From Verrucomicrobiaceae bacterium (GTDB lineage: Bacteria; Verrucomicrobiota; Verrucomicrobiia; Verrucomicrobiales; Verrucomicrobiaceae), in assembly GCA_947458455.1 (NCBI GenBank), contig CANGYJ010000003.1, forward strand, positions 248,001 through 312,000: a stretch of DNA of 64,000 nucleotides, in the 5' to 3' direction. Positions 16,655 through 24,417 of this stretch are shown in pieces. Both the position numbers and the translations under genes were made by a program. The first letter of the stretch is position 1; each line of letters begins with the position of its first letter. The notes beneath the pieces were generated by a model. It was not told where the DNA came from. It did not search any database and worked only from the letters and a program-made list of their open reading frames with translations.

Positions 16655-19018
16655 ATGCCGACTTCCCCTTCCAGTCTTGTCGCCCGCCTGCGAATGGCCT
16701 GCATCCTGACCGTCTTCGTGTTTTGCATCCGCCATGGTCGAAGCCAAGCCCCTGTGCTCCAGGGCGCTGTCCCGCCCCCGACGGAAGCTGTCGCAGCTGC
16801 CGCCAGCGCGTATCAACCCATCGGTGAAGGTGCTTCGGTGAAGGTGAACTTCCCCAGCGCCCCCATTCAGGCCATCATCCCCTTCTATCAGGAGCTCACT
16901 GGAAGGAAGCTGATCCTTGACTCCAACCTCGCCGGCAATCCGCTGCGCATTATCTCGCCGCACCTACTGACCCGACGGGATGCCATCGCCTACATCGAGT
17001 CCACTCTTTTGCTCAATGGCTACACGTTCATTCATCGGGACGCGACCACCTCCGTGCTCATCAACCACTCGGCGAATGCCAACGTGCCCGCTGCCGGCCT
17101 GCCGGTTTACAATTCCCTCACCGAACTGCCCGTCACTGAGGAGATCTGCCATTTCGTCCTTCCCCTAAACTATGTGACCGCCACGGACGCCGCCAAGGCT
17201 TTCACCGAGGCCATCAAACCGCACACCTACGGCGCCCTCATGCCGGTGGCGAATGACACCGCCCTGCTCATCACCGAAAACAGCACCACCATCCGCAGCA
17301 TCGTCCGCATCGCTCAAATCATCGACGTGCCCCCGATGCAGACGGCGAACGAGACCATCAAGCTCCAGCGGGCTGATGTGGAGATCGTCGCTGATATCAT
17401 CAATGAGATCTTTGAAAAAGACGAGGAGGGTGCCGATGCCACTCAGCCGGCTGCTGCCGTCGCCGTGCCTGCCGCTCCCGCTGGCGCACGCCCTGGAATG
17501 CCCGCAGGTACAGCCACCCCGATCAGCACCGCCTCCAACGCCGGCGGAACGAATCGTGGTTCCGGCAAGCCCAAGGTCATCCCCTATCGCCGCACCAATG
17601 AACTCATCGTCTTCGCTCGCCCGGTGGACATCGCCTACATCCGCAGCCTCGTGGAAAAGCTCGATAAGCAGGACGATGGCGATACTTTCCGCAAATTCCG
17701 CCTCCGCCATCTCGATGTGCGGGACTTCCTTGCCTCCGCTCGCGATACCCTCGCTCGCGATACCGACATCCAAAGCGACAGCGGCGGTGCCAGCTCAGGT
17801 GGCGGTGGCCGCCGTGGTGGGCGCAGCAATCAAAGCGTGGGCCGCGATGGCAATGGCACCGATGCCTCTCGCAATACGGCTAGCAATAGCAGCGGCAGTA
17901 ATGGCTTCAACAACTCCAACGGAGGCCTTGGCGCCGGCGGTCTTGGTGGCGGCCTCGGCAATAGCAATGCCAATCGAAGCCTCCTTGATGATCCCGATAT
18001 CATGGGAGCGCCCGAATCCATCATTGTGGGCAAAACCCTTCTTATCGCCGATCCACAGTCGAACAGCCTCATCGTCTCCGGCTCGCCAGAGCACATCCAG
18101 CGCATCGAGCAGCTCCTCGCCGAAATGGATATGCGCCCGCAGCAGATCTATATCTCGGCCATCATTGGTCAGCTCAATCTCGGGACCGAGTTCAACTACG
18201 GCTTCGATTTCCTCAAGCTGCTCGATGATTTCAGCGTCCGTGATGCCGCGGTTGCAGCCGCTGGCGGTGCGGCGGCCACGACAAACACCATCGCCTTCCC
18301 GGCCAACTTCAAAGAATTCGCTTTCAACAAGCTCAACTTCTACGGCCAGGTCGGCTCGCTTGGCAATTACATCAAGCTTGTGGACGGGAATCGGAATTTC
18401 AAAGTGCTCGCCACGCCCAGCGTGTATGCCAAAAACGCCTCCAAAGCCATCATCCAGAGCGGCCAGAAGATCGCCGTGCCAGCTCAGATTCTCAGTAATG
18501 GGGCCTTCGCAGGCGGCGTGGCCAGCAACAGCGTCAGCGTCGAATATCGCGATGTGCTTTTGAAGCTCGAAGTCATCCCGCTGATCAATTCCGATGACGA
18601 GGTCACCCTCAAAATTGCCCAGATCAATGACAACATCGTGGGCACGCAGAACATCTCAGGCAACACCGTCCCCACCATCGGCACTCAGGAGCTCGTCACC
18701 GAGGTCTCTGTGAAAAATGGAGCCGCCGTCGTGCTCGGCGGCCTCATCACCGAGCGTGTGAATGACAGTGCTCGCGGTGGTATTTTCCTCCGACGCATCC
18801 CCGTCATCAAGCACCTCTTCGGCACCACCCAAAAGGAAAGCACCCGCGAGGAACTGCTCATCTTCATCCAGCCACACATCATGAAGGACACGGACGCCCC
18901 TGATGGCCCCAATCGCATCGAGCAAGGCCGCTCAAACCTTTACGAAGAGGCTCTCGAATTCAGCAGCCCTCGCCTGAATCAGATTCCGCGAGCTGTGCCT
19001 TATGATGAGATGAAATGA
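16655..19018 (+). CDS. Secretin (type II/IV secretion outer-membrane channel, GspD/PilQ-like)
   Basis: A 787-residue protein. The N-terminal region (about residues 14-35) is a signal sequence. Small periplasmic N-domains follow: VKVNFPSAPIQAIIPFYQEL (N0-type), then repeated segments such as HFVLPLNYVTATDAAKAFTE and KLQRADVEIVADIINEIFEK. A low-complexity Gly/Asn/Ser-rich linker covers about residues 370-440. The secretin core spans about residues 495-745, with FKVLATPSVYAKNASKA, VTEVSVKNGAAVVLGGLITE and the diagnostic end IPVIKHLFGTTQKESTREEL. It forms an oligomeric outer-membrane channel. No gspE, F, G or pilin gene lies nearby, so it is an isolated secretin whose partners must be encoded elsewhere. 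The start could be the second Met at 16694. Confidence 0.92.
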   Translation: MPTSPSSLVARLRMACILTVFVFCIRHGRSQAPVLQGAVPPPTEAVAAAASAYQPIGEGASVKVNFPSAPIQAIIPFYQELTGRKLILDSNLAGNPLRIISPHLLTRRDAIAYIESTLLLNGYTFIHRDATTSVLINHSANANVPAAGLPVYNSLTELPVTEEICHFVLPLNYVTATDAAKAFTEAIKPHTYGALMPVANDTALLITENSTTIRSIVRIAQIIDVPPMQTANETIKLQRADVEIVADIINEIFEKDEEGADATQPAAAVAVPAAPAGARPGMPAGTATPISTASNAGGTNRGSGKPKVIPYRRTNELIVFARPVDIAYIRSLVEKLDKQDDGDTFRKFRLRHLDVRDFLASARDTLARDTDIQSDSGGASSGGGGRRGGRSNQSVGRDGNGTDASRNTASNSSGSNGFNNSNGGLGAGGLGGGLGNSNANRSLLDDPDIMGAPESIIVGKTLLIADPQSNSLIVSGSPEHIQRIEQLLAEMDMRPQQIYISAIIGQLNLGTEFNYGFDFLKLLDDFSVRDAAVAAAGGAAATTNTIAFPANFKEFAFNKLNFYGQVGSLGNYIKLVDGNRNFKVLATPSVYAKNASKAIIQSGQKIAVPAQILSNGAFAGGVASNSVSVEYRDVLLKLEVIPLINSDDEVTLKIAQINDNIVGTQNISGNTVPTIGTQELVTEVSVKNGAAVVLGGLITERVNDSARGGIFLRRIPVIKHLFGTTQKESTREELLIFIQPHIMKDTDAPDGPNRIEQGRSNLYEEALEFSSPRLNQIPRAVPYDEMK

Positions 19019-19033
19019 TCGTAGCTTCCGCAC

Positions 19034-19894
19034 TCAAGCTGCCATCAGCTCGGGTGCCGCCGCTGGCATCGGCAGGACAAATGGCCTGCTCCGCGTCTCC
19101 TCTAGCGGGTGGCTCGGCTCGATGCCTTTCGGCTGGCGGCCGGTTCGTTCGCAGAAATCGTGATAGCTGAGGACTTCAAAGCGGTGATCGTGATGCTCGA
19201 TGATCGCCGTCATGCTCTCCACCCAGTCCCCAGAGTTCAGGTAATGAATATCGTCGATCTGCTTGTCGGCCGGGGTGTGAATGTGGCCACAAATGATACC
19301 ATGGCAGTTTTTCCAGCGAGCAAGGTTTTGGAGCTGTTCTTCGTAGCGGCCTACAAAGCCCACGGCCTGCTTCACTTTCGATTTCACCCAGCGGCTGAGG
19401 GAGAAGCCTTCCTTGCCACGCCAGCGACGCCACTGGTTGTAGAACCGATTGAGCCTGAGCAGCACATCATAACCCACTGAGCCAGCTTTGGCGATCCAGG
19501 CATGATTCGTCGTGACGTGGTCGAAGCCGTCACCATGCACGATGAGGTAGCGCCCGTGGGGTGACTGATGAATGTGTTCATTCACGATGCTCAGTCCGGC
19601 CAATTTGAAGGGCAGGAAGCTGTCGAGGATGTCATCATGATTCCCGCGGATGTAGATGACCTCCACATTCTCCTTCTCCAACTTTTTGAGCAGCGTGCGC
19701 ACGAAGTGCGTGTGCTCAGTGCGCCATCTGCCGGAGGTTTTCAGCGCCCAGGCGTCGATGATGTCGCCATTGAGAATGATTTGGTCACAGATGCAGTGGC
19801 GCAGCATGTGCGCGGCCTGCACCGCTTTGGAATCTGCCATGCCGAGGTGGATGTCGGACATGATGAGCGTCTTGATGCGGAGCTTGGTTTTCAT
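19034..19894 (-). CDS. Metallophosphoesterase, LpxH-like (UDP-2,3-diacylglucosamine hydrolase family)
   Basis: A 286-residue calcineurin-like phosphoesterase with all family motifs: SDIHLG near residue 13, NGDIIDAW near 42, GNHDD near 79, HGDGFDH near 117 and GHIHTP near 200. LpxH releases lipid X from UDP-diacylglucosamine in lipid A synthesis; the C-terminal NSGDWVESMTA segment fits the YbbF/LpxH-like group. The longer frame (to 20062) has an atypical N-terminal extension, so the ATG at 19894 is chosen. It converges on the secretin gene with a 15 bp gap. Whether it makes lipid A or has another substrate is not decided by sequence. Confidence 0.85.
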   Translation of the reverse strand: MKTKLRIKTLIMSDIHLGMADSKAVQAAHMLRHCICDQIILNGDIIDAWALKTSGRWRTEHTHFVRTLLKKLEKENVEVIYIRGNHDDILDSFLPFKLAGLSIVNEHIHQSPHGRYLIVHGDGFDHVTTNHAWIAKAGSVGYDVLLRLNRFYNQWRRWRGKEGFSLSRWVKSKVKQAVGFVGRYEEQLQNLARWKNCHGIICGHIHTPADKQIDDIHYLNSGDWVESMTAIIEHHDHRFEVLSYHDFCERTGRQPKGIEPSHPLEETRSRPFVLPMPAAAPELMAA

Positions 19895-19967
19895 GCGTGG
19901 CGTAGCTGCCACTACATCTTGTGCCACATCATTGGATGCTCCCAACCAGTTGAAATGAACGTTTTCG

Positions 19968-20225
19968 TCACTGCAACGGGCGGCCTGGGGAGGCGAGCGT
20001 GAGTTTCGGAGACTCTTTCCGGCGTGATGGCGCAGTCGGGCGCGGCTCGCGCTGAGGAGCAAACATTTCCTCCAGCTTCTTCTCTTGGCGTTGCTTATGC
20101 AGCAAATACACCTGGGTGATCATCCACACGGAGAGAGCTGCTGAAATAATACCAGCCATGGCGGCCCATGGCATCTGCCAGCGCTTGCGACGTGTCGGGG
20201 TGGAGGAAGGAAGAAAAAGAGCCAT
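19968..20225 (-). CDS. Small membrane-anchored protein, possible truncated member of the adjacent family
   Basis: From ATG at 20225 the product is 85 residues: a basic N terminus (TRRKRWQMPW), one transmembrane helix (AGIISAALSVWMITQVYLL), then a charged tail rich in Lys, Arg, Glu and Pro. The helix contains the WMI motif seen at the same place in the two larger downstream-oriented neighbours (20346-21245 and 21317-22222). Its upstream region also carries their shared motif at nearly the same distance. It may be a family member that keeps only the anchor. No function is recognised. Confidence 0.6.
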   Translation of the reverse strand: MALFLPSSTPTRRKRWQMPWAAMAGIISAALSVWMITQVYLLHKQRQEKKLEEMFAPQREPRPTAPSRRKESPKLTLASPGRPLQ

Positions 20226-20270
20226 TTGTAGGATTTCGCGATTTTTCCGCCGCCCTGCAATGCCTCCTAA

Positions 20271-20290
20271 GTGACTTGATTGCCACATGG
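20271..20290 (-). promoter_or_regulatory. Shared upstream motif, copy 1
   Basis: On the minus strand: CCATGTGGCAATCAAGTCAC. It matches the copies at 21290-21309 and 22266-22285 in most positions. Its near edge is 46 bases upstream of the ATG at 20225, against 45 and 44 for the other two, suggesting a promoter or operator element. Confidence 0.5.
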
Positions 20291-20345
20291 CATTTGTGTC
20301 ACGAATAGACTTTTTAATTCAGATTCGATTCTGTCACACAAGGTA

Positions 20346-21245
20346 TCAGCGGTCCGTCACCCAGCCGGAACAAATGATCTCTTCCACCCTCACCCAGCCA
20401 TGTTGGATCGTGTCACGATCAGGTTTGATGAGAAGGGTGAAGGGGCCATCGCTTGAGTTCTTTAACTCCGCTCCAGCAGGACTTCGCCGCAGTGCCTCCT
20501 CAGACGCGAAAGCTCGTAGTGTCTTCGCTTCCGCAGGATGCGAGATCTCGATGGAGATACCCTTCAGTTCTGGAAAAGGCGCAAGGGCACTGGTGGGTTG
20601 GCAGCGCACACGCATGAGCTTCGGATGTATTTTCATCCCCACATGAGTTTGCAGCCCGTCAAAGTCCGTCTCGCACCATCCAGCGAAGCTCTCCCAGTCC
20701 AGCTTGTAGCCCTCGGACGTCCTTTCTAAGACCACTGCCCTGTCGTTTCCGTTCGCGAGTCGGATCGTCGTGAGTAGCAAATCGCCTGTGATGCCGAATG
20801 TTGGTCCGATGCTCAAAGGAAGCGCTGGCACGACTTGCCGGGAGGGTGGCATGCCGCGCAGCCGTATCATCGTGATGGAGGGGTGGCGCACGCAATCGGA
20901 AAGCAGCGCGGACGAATTCGAGCTGATAGCCCGGCGGAGGACGGCGCAGGCTTCTTGATAAGATTCGCGAGCCGTGTCCGGGAGTGAGTTGTTGGATACG
21001 TTATAGCCCGTAAACGGTCGCTCTCTTGGTTTTGGTAAATCATCGCGAGGCGATTGCTCGGCTTCGATCTCCTTCGTCTTCACGATTTTCCCCGTTTCGC
21101 TCTCGCGGGATGGATTCACCACCTCGCGCATGTGGGAAATCATCCACGTGGAGAATCCGATCACGGCCAAAAGAAGTAGAAATTGCCAAGTGGATTTGTC
21201 CCGCCAGCCAAACAGGCTGTGAGGGGAGAGATCAGGAGAGGTCAT
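20346..21245 (-). CDS. Membrane-anchored protein of unknown function, tandem paralog B
   Basis: A 299-residue protein with one N-terminal transmembrane helix (TWQFLLLLAVIGFSTWMISH), a Pro/Glu-rich linker to about residue 75, and a soluble domain. The soluble domain contains EACAVLRRAISSNSSALLSD, the blade-like segment GPTFGITGDLLLTTIRLANG and the C-terminal motif HGWVRVEEIICSGWVTDR. Every one of these segments aligns with the neighbour at 21317-22222, so the two arose by duplication. Topology suggests a bitopic inner-membrane protein with the domain in the periplasm. I do not recognise the family. Confidence 0.75.
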   Translation of the reverse strand: MTSPDLSPHSLFGWRDKSTWQFLLLLAVIGFSTWMISHMREVVNPSRESETGKIVKTKEIEAEQSPRDDLPKPRERPFTGYNVSNNSLPDTARESYQEACAVLRRAISSNSSALLSDCVRHPSITMIRLRGMPPSRQVVPALPLSIGPTFGITGDLLLTTIRLANGNDRAVVLERTSEGYKLDWESFAGWCETDFDGLQTHVGMKIHPKLMRVRCQPTSALAPFPELKGISIEISHPAEAKTLRAFASEEALRRSPAGAELKNSSDGPFTLLIKPDRDTIQHGWVRVEEIICSGWVTDR

Positions 21246-21289
21246 GATTCATTCTTTTGTATTGAGCCATCGCGCTCAAACAACTCCGC

Positions 21290-21309
21290 GTCACATCATT
21301 GGCACATGA
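21290..21309 (-). promoter_or_regulatory. Shared upstream motif, copy 2
   Basis: On the minus strand: TCATGTGCCAATGATGTGAC, 45 bases upstream of the ATG at 21245. ATGTG occurs twice, 11 bases apart, about one helical turn. TGTGAC is followed after nine bases by TTTGAG (plus-strand ctcaaa at 21275-21280). Confidence 0.5.
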
Positions 21310-21316
21310 TCCCCAT

Positions 21317-22222
21317 TTATTTGTCTGTAACCCATCCGGTGCAGACGACGTCCACCACCCGCACCCAGCCGTGCGCGGCGTGCTCGGTGTCCGCCATCAC
21401 GCGTAGCGTGAAAGGAGTATCGTGTGCTGTTGCGAGAGCTTTGCCGACGGCGGTGGCTTGCAGCAGGCTCTCCGGGGCAAAGGCGCTCAGGGAGCTACGC
21501 TCTGCTGGATGCGAAAGCACGAGGGCCGTGCCCTTTTCCGCGCCAAAGGGAGCTTTTGCACTTGATTGGGAGCACTGCGCTCGCAGCAGCACCGTTTTGC
21601 CGGAAGGGCGGGTGAGCAGCTCGGTGAACGAGGCCTCGCACCATCCTGTCAGGCTTTCCCAGTCGAGCAGGTAGCTGCCATCCTTCCTCTCCATTACCAC
21701 CGGACGATGAGAGCCATCGTTCAAACGCAGCGTGGTTAGCAGCAGTTCGCCAGTGACGCCAAACTTGGGTCCGATCTCCAGCGGAATGACCGGTAGCACA
21801 CCTCGTGAGGCGGGGAGAGCACGCACGCGTGGCATCGTCACCTCGGGATGACGCACGCATTCTTCGAGTGCCACCGAAGAGCCGCTGGTGAAGGCACGGC
21901 CTAGGACTTCACAGGCAAGATCAAACTCCTGACGCACCTCCGGTGGCATCATCACGCTCTTTTCATCGAATGGCAGTTTGGGTTTCGATTTGGCGGGAAA
22001 AGATGACGATACTCCTGAAGTAGCGGTCACAGGCGTCGGAGTCTCGCTCTTCACCACGGCTGCCGCTGGCACTGCTTGCACGGGCACGGCACGCAGGGGG
22101 ATACTCCACATATGCCAGATCATCCATGCCGCCGCAGCCACCACTACCGCCAGCAGAAGCATGGGCCATAGATTTGTGCGGTGACGGCGCTTGCTGCGGT
22201 GATGAGGGGGGGGGCTGGACAT
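21317..22222 (-). CDS. Membrane-anchored protein of unknown function, tandem paralog C
   Basis: A 301-residue protein with a basic N terminus, one transmembrane helix (LLLAVVVAAAAWMIWHM), a Pro/Thr/Ser linker to about residue 75, and a soluble domain colinear with the product of 20346-21245. Shared segments are FDLACEVLGRAFTSGSSVAL, IGPKFGVTGELLLTTLRLND, DWESLTGWCEASF and the end HGWVRVVDVVCTGWVTDK. The conserved cysteines in the GWCE and VCTGW segments might pair. It is separated from its paralog by ~70 bp containing the shared motif, so each gene probably has its own promoter. The function is unknown. Confidence 0.75.
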   Translation of the reverse strand: MSSPPPHHRSKRRHRTNLWPMLLLAVVVAAAAWMIWHMWSIPLRAVPVQAVPAAAVVKSETPTPVTATSGVSSSFPAKSKPKLPFDEKSVMMPPEVRQEFDLACEVLGRAFTSGSSVALEECVRHPEVTMPRVRALPASRGVLPVIPLEIGPKFGVTGELLLTTLRLNDGSHRPVVMERKDGSYLLDWESLTGWCEASFTELLTRPSGKTVLLRAQCSQSSAKAPFGAEKGTALVLSHPAERSSLSAFAPESLLQATAVGKALATAHDTPFTLRVMADTEHAAHGWVRVVDVVCTGWVTDK

Positions 22223-22265
22223 GTCCTATTCTTGCCGCGTTGTCACGCAGCTCAACGCGCCGCCT

Positions 22266-22285
22266 GTCACATGATTGCCACATGG
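22266..22285 (-). promoter_or_regulatory. Shared upstream motif, copy 3
   Basis: On the minus strand: CCATGTGGCAATCATGTGAC, the best-formed copy, with CATGTG repeated at an 11-base interval. It lies 44 bases upstream of the ATG at 22222. TGTGAC is followed after nine bases by GTTGAG. It sits in the divergent intergenic region shared with the PEP-CTERM gene at 22365. Confidence 0.5.
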
Positions 22286-22320
22286 CGAAATCGTTGCGTC
22301 GAAAGTTTCGACGTCGCCAT
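22282..22320 (+). promoter_or_regulatory. Palindromic element before the choice-of-anchor I gene
   Basis: A perfect inner palindrome CGTCGAAA-G-TTTCGACG (22297-22313) is flanked by outer arms ATGGCGA (22282-22288) and TCGCCAT (22314-22320), with an eight-base bulge on the left. It lies 45 bases before the ATG at 22365, so it could be an operator or a 5' UTR hairpin. Confidence 0.4.
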
Positions 22321-22364
22321 GGAGAAGGCTAAAAGCGCGGTGCCTTGCCACACCCTATCCTCCC

Positions 22365-24122
22365 ATGAAACCCATCACTCTACTCCTCCTGCTCGCCGCT
22401 TCCTCGGCGAATGCCATCACGCTTCTGAATGCCTACGTCGAGGGCAATGTCGCCCGCACCGGAGGCTCCGAGGTTGTTTCTTACACCACTCAGGACAACA
22501 CGCTCCTGGCCACTGTGGCCAATGCCGGCACCAGCGCCTTTGGCGTGCAGGTCATGACGCTCTCCAGCAGTGCCACGCTCAGCGAGCGTGCCTACATCGA
22601 CTACTCGGCCACCTTTGGTGCCACGGCGAATCTCAGCAGCATCAGCAGTGTCGCCGCCGATCCATCGAATCGCGGCTTCGGCGTCGCCACGCTGGTTCCC
22701 ACGGCGAATACCTCCACCGCGGGAAAAATCGCCTTCTTCGATCTCACCAGTGGCTTCTCCGGCGGCAGCCGCACGCTCGTCACGCTCGATGTCGGCTTTC
22801 ATCCAGATAGTGTCACGTTCTCCGCAGATGGCTCGAAGCTTATCGTGGTCAATGAGGGCGAGTTCAATGCCAGCGTCGCCAATCCTTCCAGCACCGGTAA
22901 TGCACCCGGCTCCATCAGCGTCATCGATCTCGCCAGCATCACCAGCACCGCGCAGATCGCCGCGCTCACCAGTGGCAATGTGAGCACCTTTGACTTCTCC
23001 GCCACGAATCTCGACACCGGCGTCAGCCTCGCCGGCATCCGCAATGCCAGCGTGGCCGCACTCGGCACCGCCGGTGCCTTCATCAGCAACGTGCCCAATT
23101 TCACCACGCTCGCCGGTAGCGATGCCGACTTCTTCAAAGGCATGGAGCCGGAATTCGCCGCCGTGTTGGGCAACAAAGTCCACGTCACCCTTCAGGAAAA
23201 CAACGCCATCGCCACTTTCGACCTCACGACGAACAAATGGACCGCGGTGAACAACCTCGGCACCATCACCCAGACCATCGACGCCTCCGACCAGGACGGC
23301 CCTGGCGGCACGACCTCCATCTCCATCAACGACACGGTCAAAGGCCTGCCTATGCCTGACACGATGAAGGCCTTCACCAACAGCGGCACAAATTACCTCA
23401 TCACCGTCAATGAGGGCGATGCCCGCGGCGATGACCGCGACATCAGCCGTTTCGGCGATACCTCCGGCAACGACAGCATGAACACCATCCTCTCGACTTC
23501 CCTAGCCGCTGATGCCTCGCGTGCGAACAGCGTCATGGGTCGTCTGAATGTCTCCCGCTTGAATGGCGACACCAACAATGATGGCAAGATCGACGAAGCC
23601 GTCATGATCGGCACCCGCTCCATGACCATCTGGAACGCCGACACCGGCGCAAAGGTGTGGGACAGCGGCCAGTCCACCAGCACGAACTTTGAGACTCTCC
23701 TCGCCAGCCTCGATTCCACCCGTTTCAACATGAACAACGGCAACCCGGCGCTGTTTGATCAGCGTTCCGATGACAAAGGCCCCGAGCCCGAGGCGCTCAC
23801 CATCGGCCAGTTTGGCAGCAGCCTGCTCGCCTTCGTCGGCATGGAGCGTCAGAACGGACTCATGGTCTATGACATCACCAATCCGAACAACCCCACCTTC
23901 GTCAGCTACCTCAACAGCCAGGCCAACGGCCTCATCTCGCCCGAGAGCATGGTGTACATCCCCGCCGGTCAAAGCCCCACCGGCTCCGCCATCCTCATCA
24001 CCGGCTACGAAGGCACCGGCACCGCCGGTTCCGGCATCGGCGTGTATGCCGTCCCCGAGCCTTCGCGTGCTTTGCTAGCTTTCGCTGGCCTGGTGGGTCT
24101 CTTTTTCCGTCGTCGTCGCTGA
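22365..24122 (+). CDS. Choice-of-anchor I domain protein with PEP-CTERM sorting signal
   Basis: From ATG at 22365 the protein is 585 residues, with signal peptide MKPITLLLLLAASSANA. The body is a beta-propeller-like domain of the choice-of-anchor I group, with LDVGFHPDSVTFSADGSKLI, VVNEGEF, DFFKGMEPEFAAVLGNKVHV, and late segments DDKGPEPEALTIGQFGSSLL and SPESMVYIPAGQSPTG. This group is related to proteins annotated as alkaline-phosphatase-like or calcium-dependent phosphoesterases. The C terminus VPEPSRALLAFAGLVGLFF followed by RRRR is a PEP-CTERM signal: exosortase motif, transmembrane helix, basic tail. It should be processed by an exosortase not encoded here. The longer frame to 22275 would run through the palindromic element and is rejected. 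Confidence 0.85.
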   Translation: MKPITLLLLLAASSANAITLLNAYVEGNVARTGGSEVVSYTTQDNTLLATVANAGTSAFGVQVMTLSSSATLSERAYIDYSATFGATANLSSISSVAADPSNRGFGVATLVPTANTSTAGKIAFFDLTSGFSGGSRTLVTLDVGFHPDSVTFSADGSKLIVVNEGEFNASVANPSSTGNAPGSISVIDLASITSTAQIAALTSGNVSTFDFSATNLDTGVSLAGIRNASVAALGTAGAFISNVPNFTTLAGSDADFFKGMEPEFAAVLGNKVHVTLQENNAIATFDLTTNKWTAVNNLGTITQTIDASDQDGPGGTTSISINDTVKGLPMPDTMKAFTNSGTNYLITVNEGDARGDDRDISRFGDTSGNDSMNTILSTSLAADASRANSVMGRLNVSRLNGDTNNDGKIDEAVMIGTRSMTIWNADTGAKVWDSGQSTSTNFETLLASLDSTRFNMNNGNPALFDQRSDDKGPEPEALTIGQFGSSLLAFVGMERQNGLMVYDITNPNNPTFVSYLNSQANGLISPESMVYIPAGQSPTGSAILITGYEGTGTAGSGIGVYAVPEPSRALLAFAGLVGLFFRRRR

Positions 24123-24148
24123 TTTGACTTTCGGACAGGTTCCTGTGG

Positions 24149-24181
24149 AAAACGCCCGCGATCATCTCGCGGGCGTTTTTT
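24149..24181 (+). terminator. Rho-independent terminator
   Basis: A perfect GC-rich stem AACGCCCGCGA / TCGCGGGCGTT with a five-base loop is followed by a run of T. It lies 27 bases after the stop of the PEP-CTERM gene. The remaining ~230 bp to the next gene holds no other clear signal. Confidence 0.9.
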
Positions 24182-24417
24182 GTGCTTCGATGGCTCGATG
24201 AAGATGTGATCCATGTCTTCATTAGTCTTTCCTAAATGATACAGTGCTGTTTTTTGGTGATCTTTGTGACGTCGTTGAATCAATCATTACGTTCATTAAA
24301 AACACCGGGAAACGCAGTCGTCACGGAAGAGTAAATTCAGACGAAAAGGTCACACGCAATCACGAGCGCAAACTCGAATCGCCTCCATGAATCGCGCGCT
24401 TCAAGCCACCAATGCTC

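Noticed and set aside
22240-22285. Sigma-54 promoter in the shared upstream motif
   Set aside because: TGGCA is present, but the GC pair expected 10 bases after the GG (TTGC element) is absent in the three copies.
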